A DNA stretch of 64,000 nt from Peromyscus leucopus (Eukaryota > Chordata > Mammalia > Rodentia > Cricetidae), in the NCBI RefSeq assembly GCF_004664715.2, contig NC_051064.1, positions 112,403,740 through 112,467,739 on the forward strand, written 5' to 3'. Shown here piece after piece: positions 32,462 to 43,349 of this stretch. Positions within the stretch are counted from its first letter, which is position 1, and every line of letters starts with the position of its first letter. A program made the position numbers and the translations under genes. The notes below the pieces were generated by a model. It was given only the letters and a program-made list of their open reading frames with translations. It did not search any database and had not been told where the DNA came from.

Positions 32462-32535
32462 TGTGCCTTCCTTCTCTTTCCTTCTTTTCATTCTTCCTCC
32501 CATCCTTCCCTCCTTCCTCTCTTCATTTTTTTTCT
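32462..32535. repeat. CT-rich (TTCC)n tract
   Basis: Pyrimidine-only with few interruptions. Confidence 0.85.
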
Positions 32536-32634
32536 TTTGGATTGAATCATAGACCTTGTGCATACTACTTAGCTATAGCCTCAGAGCATATTTTTCTTAC
32601 ATGAAGACCCAAAGTGCTTCTGTGCCCTTACACA

Positions 32635-32921
32635 TGTGCTTGTAGAGGACAAGGCTGATGCAGGGTACCTGACCTTATTTCTGAGAGAAGATTCCTCATT
32701 GAGTTGGAGTGCACCCATTTCTCTAGATTGGCAGGCCATCAAGCCTAGAGGATCCTTCTGTATTTGCTTCTCCAGTGATAGGATTATAGGGGCATGCCAG
32801 CCACTTCACTTGGGTTTTCTTTTTCCTTTTTTTTTTTTTTTTTTTCTTTTGCATGGGTGGTGAGGATTGAATTCAGGTCTTCACGCTTGCACTTTACCAA
32901 CTGAGCCATCTCGCCAGCCTC
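32635..32921 (-). mobile_element. B3 SINE split by poly-T
   Basis: gtagaggacaaggctgatgc ... tgataggattataggggcat, T-run 32820-32846, then gagccatctcgccagcc. Confidence 0.65.
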
Positions 32922-32973
32922 TCAATGTTCTTATCTGTCAAATGGGCCTAAATTGAAGATACAGATAGGTATA

Positions 32974-33309
32974 TGTGGGAGCCTACAGAGGCTTCCTAGT
33001 GAGATCTGAGCTTGCTTCATCCAGCAGGGCAGCTTAAGGGGATGGATTGATCACTTGCGTGGTTACCAGGTGTTTGGAAGGGTTTGCACTTGGCTGTGCT
33101 AGGGGGAGGTCTTTTGCTCCACCCCTTGGCATTTCTCTAAACAGCCCTTTAGAAGAGACAGAAGGAGCTGGTGGGTTTTGACCCAGGCCCTGCAGAGGCT
33201 GTCCTGTGTTTCTATCTGTCCCTCTCGCCTCTATATTTCTATCTAAATATTTCTCACTTCTCCCTACTCAAGAGAACCCTGGTGAAAAAGTGGGAATGGG
33301 TCTCCCACA
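32974..33309 (+). mobile_element. Solo LTR, ERVK-type, 6-bp TSD
   Basis: 336 bp, starting tgtgggagcc and ending ggtctcccaca, so the ends form an imperfect inverted repeat. Perfect ggtata flanks at 32968-32973 and 33310-33315. The gaggtcttttgctccacccc core is LTR-like. A different family from the other LTRs here. Orientation assumed from TG...CA; it is near-palindromic at the ends. Confidence 0.8.
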
Positions 33310-33507
33310 GGTATACCTGAGATTTTATGTTTAGTTTAGTTCAACAAACTTTTATAAGGTACTGTTAGATATTAGGAGTTAGTTGTGCTAGATTTTGCAA
33401 ATAAGGACAAATTGTTAAAGCAGTACTATATAAATATGAGGTTTCGTTTTTTCACTTAAAGCAAATGCATAGTAATAGTCTCTTTTATTCCCCTAACCTG
33501 CTATGAT

Positions 33508-33562
33508 GTGCACGTGCAGGTCAGAGGACAACTTTCAAGAGTCCTCCCCTTCCAGCTGTTCT
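33508..33562 (-). mobile_element. B3 fragment
   Basis: gcaggtcagaggacaacttt ... cttccagctg. Confidence 0.5.
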
Positions 33563-33744
33563 CAAACACAAAATGCTCCATGACTTTCAGATTTCCGAAC
33601 TTAATTTGGGTATTGGCAACTTTAAGCATTTTTCTAAGCATTTTTCATACATCACTTCACAGCCCCCCTAAAATCTATAACTAGTAAGTGATTCCTTGAT
33701 TACACCTCAATGATTTTGATGCCTAAATTTTTTTTTGATATATC

Positions 33745-33850
33745 AACTGCTTTGGCTATTAACCACATAACCTTGGGCAAATTACTTGACCTCTGTGACA
33801 CTGAGTACCTTATTTATGAAATGAATGTGGTAATTGCTTCCTTTTAGAGT
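33745..33850 (+). mobile_element. MIR core
   Basis: taaccacataaccttgggca ... ttacttgacctctgtgaca. No other element is seen between 33563 and 34450. Confidence 0.65.
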
Positions 33851-34451
33851 TTTTCTTTTCTTTTTTTTTGGTGAAGTTTTATTTCAAACTTAATAATGTG
33901 AAGTAGAAGATGCCAAAAGAAACATCAGTTGGGTTATAACTGAAGTTTCAAAGCGGGGATAGTTTCTCCTCTTCTCCCTTGAGCTAAAAGGAATAATAGC
34001 AAAAAGAGGTCAAAGGAGACACTCCTGACTAAGTGGTTGCTCATCAGACCTGTATAACTTGCTCTCTGAGGCTGGACCAAGTCAGAGGAGTCTGGGTAGA
34101 GTCAGGAGTTCTTGAGGCTCTTTGGTTTTTGCCTGTGATAGAAGAAAAAGTCTAAAAACGGAAGTGGAGCTAACTATACCTTGGGTCTTTGCAACTGTCT
34201 CAGTATATTGAGGAATTCTATTATAATGATAACAGCTGTGGGAGTGACAGACTTTTTGGTTTTCACAGTTGGTATTTGTCCTGGAAACAACCATGACTGA
34301 GAAAGGAAGAACAATCTAGGCAAAGACATATTGAGGCTGGGTACTTCAAGTCTGAGGAAGATGCAGTATGGAGTCAGTCTTTAAGGATTTTACAGGCCAG
34401 TGAGACGCAGACAGGCCCTCAGCTAACTCTTAGAACAAGGTAGAGAAGTGG

Positions 34452-34567
34452 CCTGAGAAGCAGCTTAGTAGATAAGAGCAATGGGTACCAAGACTGCCAG
34501 TCTGAGTTCCTTCCCCGAGACCCCCATGGTGGAAGGAGAGAGCCTACCTCTCCTCCAATCCCCAGAC

Positions 34568-34619
<52 letters not shown>
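34452..34619 (+). mobile_element. B3 SINE ending in (CA)n
   Basis: gaagcagcttagtagataag head, gacccccatggtggaaggag, then a 25-unit CA run (34570-34619). Confidence 0.75.
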
Positions 34620-34621
<2 letters not shown>

Positions 34622-34732
34622 CTCAATTAAAAAGGCAGAGTATAAAGTCACACCAGAGTAACTAAAGGTGGTATGCAGACTTCTAGAAGGCTTCCTGAAG
34701 TAGGCTGCATACAAACTGAGTATGCTGGCTAG

Positions 34733-35113
34733 TTTTACATTAATTTGATACAAATAGAGTTATCTGAAATGAGGAAACCTCACTTGAGAAAATGCCTCCA
34801 TGAGATCTCACTATAGGGCATTTTATTATTTAGTGATTGATAAGAGAGGGCCCATCTCTGCGCTGGTGGTCCTGGGTACTATAAGAAAGTAGGCTGAGCA
34901 AGCCATGGGTAGCAAGCCGGTAAGCAGCACCTTCCATGGCCTCTGCATCAGCTCCCGCCTCCAGGTTCCTGCCCTGCTTGAGTTCCTGTCCTGACTTCCT
35001 TCAACAATGAACAGCAATGTGGAAGTGTAAACCAAATAAACCTTTTTTTTTTTCTCCAACTTGCTTTTTGGTCATGGTGTTTCATCACAGAAAAAGAAAC
35101 CCTAACTGAGACA
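34733..35113 (+). mobile_element. LTR-like rodent repeat (MaLR/ERVL type)
   Basis: 381 bp, tgctggctag ... ctaactgagaca, AATAAA in 'aaccaaataaacc'. Same family as the LTRs of the 21.1-23.7 kb provirus and 42453-42825. Copies of ctgag lie at each end (34726-34730, 35114-35118), two bases off on the left. Confidence 0.65.
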
Positions 35114-35686
35114 CTGAGCCTTTGCCGATGAAAATTTCAAGTAAGTGATTGGTTATTCCATTAAAGGTGGTAACATGAGAAAGTGTAAGGTGTATGGTGT
35201 TCAATATAGGCAGGATGAAGGCCTTTATTAAGTATATACTATAATGTTATGATGTTAAAATACATATATCAAAAAAATTCTTGTCATTGAGGAGCTCTTG
35301 GTGTGTGTGTGGGGGTGTAGACCTACACAAACAAGTCATTAGGGGAATGCTGACTTCCTTCTGTAGAGACATTAACAAAAAGAGTGTGTACACTGGTTTG
35401 GAGAGGAGATACTTTTGCCAAGAAGTAAATTTTGGGATGGGACCTAGGGCTTTGTGCACACACTGTACCACTGAACTGCACTGTGGTCCTACACATGCTC
35501 TTTTACTGAACAATCCAGGAGAGGCAGGCAGCAGGCAGGGGAAGTAGTCTCTCCTGCTCCCTGGATTTTGTCTTTAGGAGGGAAGGATTTACATGCCTTC
35601 ATTTTCAATTTGACAGCAGGTGGAAAGGCTTTTGGAGTTAAACTGTAATCTGGCTTTCTAGTCAGCTGTTGGACTTTGGGTAAGAG

Positions 35687-35690
<4 letters not shown>
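35114..35690. other. Repeat-free stretch
   Basis: Opposed short open frames but no recognisable product. Confidence 0.45.
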
Positions 35691-35738
<48 letters not shown>

Positions 35739-35883
35739 TGATGCATTCCTTTTCTATTAATTTCAGACAGGGTTTCATATGTATCACCTATGTATATTCT
35801 TGGCTGTTCTGGACTTACATAGACCAGGCCATAGGGAAGCTCACAGAGATAGATTAAAGGAATGTGTGCCACCATACCCAGCA
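35691..35883 (-). mobile_element. (TG)n and B1 SINE
   Basis: TG run 35691-35736; antisense B1 35762-35883 (cagacagggtttcatatgta ... gtgtgccaccatacccag). Confidence 0.75.
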
Positions 35884-35952
35884 GGGTTTCATCTTCCTCA
35901 TTTGTATAGCTTCTTCTGTTTTAAATTCCCTAGTCATGCAATTTTTTTTAAA

Positions 35953-36105
35953 GAGGGGCGGTGGTGGCTCACGCCTTTAACCCCACACTTTGGAGGCAGA
36001 GCAGGCGGATCTTTGTGAATTCGAGGCCAGCCTGGTCTATATAGTGAGCTCCAGGACAGCTAAGGCTACATACAGAGACATCCTGTCTCAAAAGCAAACA
36101 AACAA
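35953..36105 (+). mobile_element. B1 SINE just upstream of the Eps15 island
   Basis: gcggtggtggctcacgcctt ... catcctgtctcaaaag. It ends about 135 bp before the CpG island. Confidence 0.85.
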
Positions 36106-36445
36106 CAATAAAGCATGGAGCGCAGAGCCCATCACATATAAATCAGTATCATTTAATATTATCATTTCGACACCATTGCTGTCATTACTCAGTACCATTA
36201 CTCCTGTAGTTCCCACAACCCACCTGGGCATGGGTCTCTTTTCCCGCACTTTTCAGAACCGGCAGCCCGGAAAGGTGCGCGTTCTGCCTACACTCCTCGG
36301 GTCTCTGTGGCGCCGCCTCCGCCTCCAGTCCGCCCCGGTGCTCCATCCGCACCGGGTTTTCCAGGGCGGCCGGGGTCAGGGCCTGGTTCCGCGCCTCCGA
36401 CTCCCGCGCCGGGCTTTGCGCGCCGCCGCGGCCTGTGGGGCCGGT

Positions 36446-36462
36446 GGGGCGGGGCGGGGCGG
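36446..36462 (+). promoter_or_regulatory. Eps15: Three overlapping GC boxes (Sp/KLF)
   Basis: GGGGCGGGGCGGGGCGG, about 140 bp upstream of the Eps15 ATG. It is the likeliest Sp1/KLF cluster of this TATA-less promoter. Confidence 0.7.
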
Positions 36463-36587
36463 CGTGAGGAGGGAAGTTGTCGAAGTTCGGGGGAGACGCC
36501 CGGCCGCCGGCCTCGCCTACGGCCTGTCCCTCCGCCTCCTTCCCGCCCCGGGGCCCCGTCCGTCCGTCCTTCCTTCCCCTCCCGTGC

Positions 36588-36629
36588 ATGATGGAAACAC
36601 CATGGCTGCGGCAGTCCAGCTCTCCCTGA
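36588..36629 (+). promoter_or_regulatory. Eps15: Upstream ORF overlapping the Eps15 start
   Basis: Two tandem ATGs (36588, 36591) open a 13-codon frame, shifted relative to Eps15, that ends at TGA 36627-36629, 25 bases past the Eps15 ATG. The second ATG has A at -3 and G at +4, a strong initiation context equal to that of Eps15. It would matter only in transcripts starting upstream of 36588. Confidence 0.55.
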
Positions 36630-36634
36630 CACAG
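36602..36634 (+). CDS. Eps15: Eps15 exon 1, N-terminus
   Basis: First coding exon of Eps15 (EGF receptor pathway substrate 15). This endocytic scaffold sits at clathrin-coated-pit rims and binds AP-2, epsin and NPF-motif proteins. The 11 codons read MAAAVQLSLTQ, followed by CAG|gtaacg, in phase 0. This is the known Eps15 N-terminus with Val at position 5, where I recall Ala in human. The ATG context is aacaccATGG (A at -3, G at +4). The exon lies inside the CpG island and is followed in frame by exons 2 and 3. The first two tandem ATGs upstream are out of frame, so this is the only start that yields Eps15. Confidence 0.95.
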
Positions 36635-37350
36635 GTAACGCCGCCCGCCGCCGGTCTGCCCGGCTCGACCCGCCGGGGTTCCCCGGCCCTCCCCCACCGC
36701 TCTCGGGCGCTGGCGCGGCGGCGGCCGCCCTCGGGCCGCACGGCGGGAGCGCGTGTGAGGAGCGCGGGCGCCATCCCGAACCGGGAGTCCGGAGCCCCGA
36801 GCCCGGAGCCGCGGCCGCCGCGCCCCCACCCCGGGTTCTCGGGTCCCCGGGCGCTCGGTTCCGCCCCGCGCAGCTCCCACCCCGCCGTCTCCGCGGGTCC
36901 CCGCGCCGCTCTCCTCCCGGGCTCGGCAGCGCTCACCCGCTCGGGAAGTTTCTCTACGGGCCTGACGGGCCGCCAGGTGAGCTCCCGTGGGGCTCGCGCG
37001 GTGCGAGGCTCGCCCTCGACGGAGCAGGGTCCCTCGGCTTTGCTCAGCTCGGGCGGGCGGGAGTGACCGCCGCCGAGTTTCCCCCAGATCCCCCCCGAGT
37101 CAGCCTCACTTTGAGAAGTCGTACCCGTGCCCAGGTGCTTGCCCTGCTCGCGCCTTTCCCCCCTGGGCAGGTTAACTTGTGCTCAGACCCCCTTTGCAGA
37201 CTTTCCCACCCGCGAGGGCCGGTCTCAGATCGCCGTCCTGGGAGGTTACAGCGTCAGCCTTCAGCAGGTGGGGCGGCTCCGTCCGCCTCGCTGCCGGGAT
37301 CCCCGGTACTGGGAAGATAACTTTGTCCTAGGACGGTTTCTGCCGAAAGC

Positions 37351-37398
37351 TGTTTTTTTTTTTTTTTTTTTCTCTCTCTCTCTCTCTGACTCTTCTCC
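37351..37398. repeat. T(20)(CT)n tract at the island edge
   Basis: Pyrimidine run marking the 3' end of the CpG island. The following 37400-37820 is unique. Confidence 0.85.
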
Positions 37399-37822
37399 CT
37401 CCCTCCCGAGCCCCATCCTGGAGTTTTATGGGAAACCTCTGAACATCATCATTCACTCGGGAGAGCCCAGAGTTCTCCGTGTCTTTAAAGCCCTAGTGCA
37501 GTCATCTCAAGACGTCCAGAAGGACGAGGTGCCACACACCTGCCATTGCGGAAATCCATCTTCACTCTCCAGAAGTTTGCCTTCCCCGGAGCTGGTGGCT
37601 GTGACCACCTCAGCCTAGAGCCTGCCCTGTGATAGCTCCCTGCCATCTTGTCTCCTCGGCCTAGATTTGCCTGTACTTAAGCTTTACACTTAAGGTAGGG
37701 CATGTGTTTGAACAGTAGACTCCTTCTGTGTTATCATAAAGAGGTCTTGAGGTGTCTTTTTTTCCCCTAGCATTTTGGGGTAGAGAGAAAAAAGTATTTC
37801 CTCCAGGAACCAGGATGGAGAT

Positions 37823-38065
37823 TTTTATTTACTTACTTATTTTTGAAACAGGGTTTCATGTAGACCAGGCTGGCTTTGAACTCACTATGTAGTCACGAAT
37901 GACCTTGAACTTCGGATCATTCTGCCTCCATCTCCCAAGTGCCGGGATTTTAGGCTGGACCACTATATATACTATTTATTTATTGCCGAAAATCAAACCC
38001 AGGGCTTCATGCCGGCTAGGCAGGCATTAGGCAGGCACTCTACCAACAAAGCCATATCCCCAGCA
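37823..38065 (-). mobile_element. B4 SINE
   Basis: gaaacagggtttcatgtaga ... ggcaggcactctaccaacaa, ending atccccagc. Confidence 0.75.
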
Positions 38066-38835
38066 AAGTGATTTTATATATACCGTATGTCTTTCCCCCC
38101 CCCCTTCCTCTTTCTCAGACACACATACACACATCTCTTCAGGTCTACAGGAATAGCCTCATAAACGACACTTTACATTTCCAAATGTATTTCCCCTGGG
38201 TCATTGTGTTTTGATCAGCAGATAACAGGGAAGCATTTTTAGGATGAAGCTTTTAGCTGGTTTTGTCTTGGTCATGAATGTGTTTGGAACGGTCCTTCTG
38301 AAACTCACATTTGAGGAATGGAAACATTGACTTTTGGGTGTTGACTTTCTGAGTCTAGTTAGTGACCTGCCTTAAACATGATCCCTGTTGGCAGTCTGGT
38401 GTATTCTGACTCTGTTGGCTAATTCTGGCAGTTTCCCCTCTCTCAAAGATTTTGTTCCCGTGAAGACTTCTGTAGAACTTCGTCTTGGTTGTGTGCCTAC
38501 TGGATTTTCTCCTTGGATGGGACTGTTTCTGGTTCCTGTTTACTATCTTTCATCTCTGGAAATTTGCTTCGGGCCCTCACTTTTATAGTCACTTTGACAA
38601 TTTACATATGTTCTCGTGGTTATATATTTAGGTGTTGACGTGTATCCAGAGTGAATGCTGAATCAATAAGGGGAATTGTCCTTTAGTGTCTCACATTTGA
38701 ATTCATATTAAGTCAAATAAGTCGATTTAGAATATTTTGATATTACAATACCAAGATGCATTATATTGTAAAGGCACAGAAAATCTGTTTTTAAATATTT
38801 ACATCTTCCTTTAAAACTTAGTAAACTTGTGGTTT
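38066..38835. other. Unique intronic stretch
   Basis: No repeat or exon recognised; AT-rich toward 38750. Confidence 0.5.
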
Positions 38836-39038
38836 TTAGATTTAATTAATGTGTATGAGTGTTTTGTCTGCGTGTGTATATGTACATATGGGCACATGCA
38901 TGCCTGGTCGGAAGAGTGTCAAATCCTCGGGAACTAGAGTTGTGGATGAACCACCCCGTGAGTACTGGGAACCGAACTTGGGTTCTCTGCAAGAGCAACA
39001 AGTGCTCTTAACCTGAGCTAAGTCATCTCTACAGCCCC
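38836..39038 (-). mobile_element. B2 SINE
   Basis: atgtgtatgagtgttttgtc ... gctaagtcatctctacagcc. Confidence 0.8.
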
Positions 39039-39049
39039 TGCTTTTTATA

Positions 39050-39050
<1 letters not shown>

Positions 39051-39094
<44 letters not shown>

Positions 39095-39334
39095 CACTAT
39101 GTAGCCTTGGGTGCCTGGAACTCTGTAGACCAGGCAGGCCTCGAATTCATAAGAGTTATAGCTACCTCTGTTAGATTTTTTTTTTTTTTAAGTTAAATTA
39201 ATTGGGTCTGCTGGCACATACTTGTAATCCCATTACTTGTGAGTTGGGGGCAGAAGGAATACTGATGGTTTGAGACTAGTGTGAGCTACATAGCATATAG
39301 TTAAGCCAAGGCAATGCACTGAGACTGTTTACAA

Positions 39335-39369
<35 letters not shown>

Positions 39370-39370
39370 G
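39051..39370. mobile_element. Two (TG)n runs with B1 pieces
   Basis: (TG)n at 39051-39092; antisense B1 39093-39170; sense B1/B4 39200-39330 (tgctggcacatacttgtaat); (TG)n 39338-39369. Confidence 0.7.
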
Positions 39371-39371
39371 T

Positions 39372-39700
39372 ATGTGTGTGGTGCATGCATGTGAGTGTGC
39401 AGGTGCATGTGCCTGTTGGAGTGCATGCCGAAACCAAAGGAGGATGTCAGGTGTCTTCCTGTATTACTTCTGCCTTGCTTCTTTGAGGCAGGTCTCTCAG
39501 TGAATGAGAGCTTGCCATTTTGGTTAGATGGGCCAGCTAGCCAGTGAGTTCTTGAGATCTGCTTGCACTGGCTCTCCAGTGCTGAGGTTACAGGTATGCT
39601 CAGCCATGCTGGGCTTTTTATGTGGGTACTGGGGATTTGAATTCTGCTCTTTATGCTTACATAATGTTTTTGCCTACTGAACCATCTTCTCAGTTCCTCA
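39372..39700 (-). mobile_element. B3 SINE, long
   Basis: ggaggatgtcaggtgtcttc ... cagtgctgaggttacaggta ... gaaccatcttctcagttcc. Confidence 0.7.
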
Positions 39701-39889
39701 AATTTTTTATTTAAAAATTTTTTTTAACCGCTTGAACTAAGTCAAGTCAGATAGTGATGTAGCCTGGTTTCATATTCATTATTGATCTATTTATGTTACC
39801 TTCCATTTCTCTTTTCTACTCTTCTAAAAGAGTCAGAGACAAGTGAACTCAAGTGAGAGATTCTTCAGGGCAGAGGTGTTGTGGACGGT

Positions 39890-40003
39890 AGGCAGTGTCT
39901 GGCTATATTGCTCATTCTGGCCCAGGCTCTTAGATTTAAGTGATCCTTCTGTCCCAAGTCTCCCAAGAAGCTGGCATTATGGATGTGTGCCACTGGGCCC
40001 AGT
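39890..40003 (-). mobile_element. B1-like SINE, diverged
   Basis: gctatattgctcattctggc ... tggatgtgtgccactggg. Confidence 0.45.
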
Positions 40004-40197
40004 AAAGGACATTTTAAAACTCATCTCTTTCTCCAGTTGTTCATTTGAAAGAAAGTGATTGATAACTCTGTGTCTCTGTGAGACTGTTGAAGGGCGCTTT
40101 GACGGTTAAAGATTAATCAGTACTAGTTTCTGTCTCTGGCAATTAGATGATCAGTTTGGAGTAGGTTCACTTCATTTATATTTACTCATTCAGTGAG

Positions 40198-40201
<4 letters not shown>

Positions 40202-40247
<46 letters not shown>

Positions 40248-40378
40248 AGACGGGGTCTCTAGCCCTGGTTGTCCTGGAACTCGGGAGTTCTCCGTAGACA
40301 GAGATGGTCTGGACTTACCAGAGATCAGCTTGCCTCAGCCTCTCAGGTGCTAGGATTAAGTGAATATGCTATGCTTGT
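40202..40378 (-). mobile_element. (TG)n and B1 SINE
   Basis: TG run 40202-40244; antisense B1 (gagacggggtctctagccct ... gtgctaggattaagtg). Confidence 0.75.
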
Positions 40379-40701
40379 CTTCTGCAAATTTTTTAAATAT
40401 TAGGTATAACACACTGAATTGGGGTTGGCTTTTTAGCTTTTTGGCCCTTATCACTTAAACAAAAATAACAAATTGAAGAAAAATGTGAAAAATGTTTTAG
40501 TTTATGCTTCCCTTCCCTTTTGAATGCCTGCCAAACATTCCTCTCTTTCTTTACCAAAAGATTAAAATTAAGTTTTGCCTTCTAGAGATGATAGAATACT
40601 AGATTAAGAAAATGAGTGTTATTTTCAGCTTTGCCAATAGATATTGCATTGAGTAAAACCTGTAGACATCTGCTCTCTTAGCCTTGAAAAATGGATCCAT
40701 G

Positions 40702-40880
40702 TTGGTTAGGAGCACTGGCTGCTCTTCTAGGAGAACCTGGTTCAATTCCCAGCACCCATATGGTGGTTAACAACCCTCTATAAATCTAGTTCCAGGGAGT
40801 GTGACCCCATCTCCTGGTCTCCTCAGGCACTGCACTTAAGAGGTACTTGTAGGTAAAACACCCATACACATAAAATAAGT
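40702..40880 (+). mobile_element. B2 SINE, lacking the extreme 5' end
   Basis: taggagcactggctgctctt ... cccagcacccatatggtggt. Confidence 0.75.
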
Positions 40881-40966
40881 GGGTTAAAAATTATCTAACA
40901 AATAATGATGAACATTTGCTATCTGCAAAAAATTATAATCTTAGACTATACTAACAAACAAAATGT

Positions 40967-41470
40967 TGTAGAATATTATTTTACGGTGTGTTACTTTTGT
41001 TTATGTTGCATTTATTTAACTCTGTGAATCTGTGTTACTATGCCTGTCTAAAACACCTGATGGTTTAATAAAGAACTGACCAATAGCAAGGCAGGAGAAA
41101 GGATAGGCAGAGCTGGCAGGTAGAAAGGATATATATATATGGAGAAATTGGGAGGAGGGATCTAAGATCTAGGAGCCAGAGGAGGAGGACTACTTAAGGG
41201 GCCAACCACCCAGCTATACAGCAAGCCACGGAACAAGAGTAAGATTTACAGAAGTAAGAGAACCAGAAAAGCCCAGGGGCAAAAGGCAGATGGGATAAGT
41301 TAAGGAAGCTGGCTAGAAACTAAGCCAAGCTAAGGCCGGGCATTCATAAGTAAGACTAAGCCTCATGTGTGAATTTATTTGGGAGCGGGGTGGCAGGCCC
41401 CCCAAAAAAGAGAAAAAACAAACAAACAAACAAACAAACAACAACAAAATAATAATTTTTGAAGCTTACA
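40967..41470 (+). mobile_element. Sense LTR, mys-like ERVK family
   Basis: tgtagaatat start, aataaagaactgaccaatag, gaaaggataggcagagctgg, ending in an A-rich run and gaagcttaca. The same sequence blocks recur at 53595-54070. The copy aaatgt flanks both sides (40961-40966, 41477-41482), but the 3' border is uncertain. Confidence 0.7.
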
Positions 41471-41660
41471 GACAAAAAATGTAGAGCTTAAATTTTAATA
41501 GGGGGGTTTGAACATTATTACTTACTTTTCCAGCTCTAACACTCTGTTTTGTAAATCATACCCAATGATGTGTTGGTTTTCCCACAGTACTTAGTACGGC
41601 ACAGCCTTGTTTCTCCTTTCAATTTTCACTTTCCTTTTCTTGATGAGAAATTCAAACAGT

Positions 41661-41802
41661 AACATGACGGCTCAGGCTCAGGCTAATCCCAGCACGTGAG
41701 AATCTGAGACAGGATTATTGTGAATTTGAGACCAGAATGGCAACAAAGTAAACTGCAAATCAGCCTAGGCTACAGAGAGCTTCTATCTGAAAAAAACAAA
41801 AT
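41661..41802 (+). mobile_element. B1/B4-type SINE
   Basis: ctaatcccagcacgtgagaa ... ctacagagagcttctatctg. Confidence 0.6.
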
Positions 41803-41965
41803 ATTCCTAGATGAAGAGCTGCAGGCAGTTAATGCAGAGAGAGGGAGAATTAGTCTTTCCTAGGGATGAATCCCCTAATTGGTTATCCAATACCAAGTCA
41901 CCAGCCCGAAAAACATATATATGAGCCATACTCAGCACGTTGTATTTACATATCTATTCATTCAT

Positions 41966-41967
41966 TC

Positions 41968-42004
<37 letters not shown>

Positions 42005-42020
42005 TATATATATACACACA

Positions 42021-42058
<38 letters not shown>
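41966..42058. repeat. (TA)(CA)(TA)(CA)(TG) compound microsatellite
   Basis: About 93 bp of alternating purine-pyrimidine. CA and TG blocks meet at ACACACGTGTGT, so single strands could fold into a hairpin. Confidence 0.95.
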
Positions 42059-42059
<1 letters not shown>

Positions 42060-42334
42060 TAATAAAAAGAGGCCATGAATTTGAGGGGAGGAACTGGACT
42101 TGGGTGGGGTTGGAGGAAAAAAAGGTGGCCCAGTTGGGAAGTGATGTAAATACAGTACATATATAAAATTAAAAACAATTTAGGGGAAAGGGGAGAACTT
42201 GAATGAGAGAGATCTGATTTTTGCCTTTTTTTTTTTTTTTTGGTAGATTATAGAAAAGACAGGTAACATTTTTGTGTCTTCTTTTTGAGCACTTTGTAGC
42301 AAACCCAGAGCCTTATGAATACTACTGCTGGGTA

Positions 42335-42442
42335 TTTGCTCATTGACTCTCACTATGCAGCCCTGCTGGTCTGCATCTAACAGAGATCAGTCTGGTACAG
42401 CCTCCCAAATGCTGGGAATAAAGGTGTGCACTATACCTGGCC
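42335..42442 (-). mobile_element. B1 SINE
   Basis: gactctcactatgcagccct ... tgggaataaaggtgtgcac; an ID-like piece may precede it at 42281-42334. Confidence 0.65.
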
Positions 42443-42452
42443 TAGTAAATTC

Positions 42453-42825
42453 TGTCTTAGTTAAGGGTTACTATTGCTGTGATGAAACACCATGACTTAA
42501 AGCCAGTTGGGAAGGAAGGGGTTTATTTGGTTTACACTTCCATATCAATGAAGGAAGTCAGGATCCTGAAGGCAGGAGCTCATGCAGAGGCCATGGAGAA
42601 GTGATGCTTACTGGCTTGGTCAGCCTGCTTTCTTATAAAACCCAGGACCACCTGCCCAAGAGTGACCCCACCCACAGTGACCTCCCTCCCCCTCATCAAT
42701 ACTAATTAAGAAAATGCCCTATAGGCTTGCCTGCAGCCAGAGTTTATGGAGGCATTTTCTCAGTTGAGGTTCCCTTCTCTGAGATGACTGTAGCTTGTAT
42801 CAAATGGATATAAAACTAGCTAGCA
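42453..42825 (-). mobile_element. LTR-like rodent repeat (MaLR/ERVL type)
   Basis: Complement of the family at 34733: tgtcttagttaagggttact ... aaaactagctagca, TG...CA in minus orientation. Confidence 0.65.
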
Positions 42826-42849
42826 CAACTTTTTAAAGTTTTGCTTGCC

Positions 42850-42945
42850 TTGAATTCTAGTACCCTGGAGGCAGAGGCAGGCAGAACTCTTGAGTTGGGG
42901 CCAGCCTGGATTTCGTAGTAGAGATGCTGTTTAAAAAACAAAACA
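42850..42945 (+). mobile_element. B1 fragment
   Basis: ttgaattctagtaccctgga ... ggccagcctggatttcgta. Confidence 0.65.
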
Positions 42946-42967
42946 ATTTTTTTCAACTGTCCATTTC

Positions 42968-43163
42968 TTTTTTTTTTTTTTTTAAGATTTATTTATTTAT
43001 TACATATACAACATTCTGCCTTCATGTATCCTTGCATGCCAGAAGAGGGCACCAGATCTCATTATAGATGGCTGTGAGCTACCATGTGGGTGCTGGGAAT
43101 TGAACTCAGGACCTCTGGAAGAGCGGCCACTTCTCTTAACCTCTGAGCCATCCCTCCAGCCCC
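42968..43163 (-). mobile_element. B2 SINE
   Basis: Poly-T, agaagagggcaccagatctc ... gagccatccctccagcccc. Short ccatttctt flanks on both sides. Confidence 0.9.
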
Positions 43164-43349
43164 CCATTTCTTCTTCTAATGTCTCTGTCCCTACTAATAC
43201 TACTCCTAGCTCCTTTTGCTTTTTTTCCTATTTGACAGAAGTGGTACTTCAGTTAATAATTCATTTTACAAATGGGGGAGGTAACTTATGTAAAGCAAGA
43301 AGTGGTTGATAGAGCTAAGTTTTTGTTGGTGGTGGGTGGGTGGTTTGGT

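Larger units (their letters stand above)
6120..36239. other. Intergenic region Calr4 to Eps15
   Basis: About 30 kb with no exon-like reading frame that I recognise. Almost all open frames come from SINEs, microsatellites or LTRs. Individual repeats and repeat-free gaps are listed separately. Confidence 0.75.
36240..37350 (+). promoter_or_regulatory. Eps15: Eps15 CpG-island promoter
   Basis: About 1.1 kb of very CpG-dense, GC-rich DNA, abruptly different from the AT-rich flanks. It spans the Eps15 start codon. There is no TATA box. Stacked GC boxes (36446-36462), an ETS-like gcccggaaag (36265-36274) and a pyrimidine tract (36558-36584) just before the ATG fit a housekeeping promoter with dispersed start sites. 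It extends about 700 bp into intron 1. Long open frames on both strands here reflect the lack of AT-rich stop codons. Confidence 0.92.

Noticed and set aside
36446..36462. Bidirectional promoter for a second, minus-strand gene
   Set aside because: No spliced or coding-like minus-strand exon was seen upstream. The neighbour on that side (Calr4) is 30 kb away and on the + strand.
35990..37066. 358-codon + frame and opposing 231/139-codon - frames across the Eps15 island
   Set aside because: GC-rich DNA has few stop codons. The translations are Pro/Arg/Gly/Ala-rich in all frames, cross the exon 1 donor, and match no known protein.
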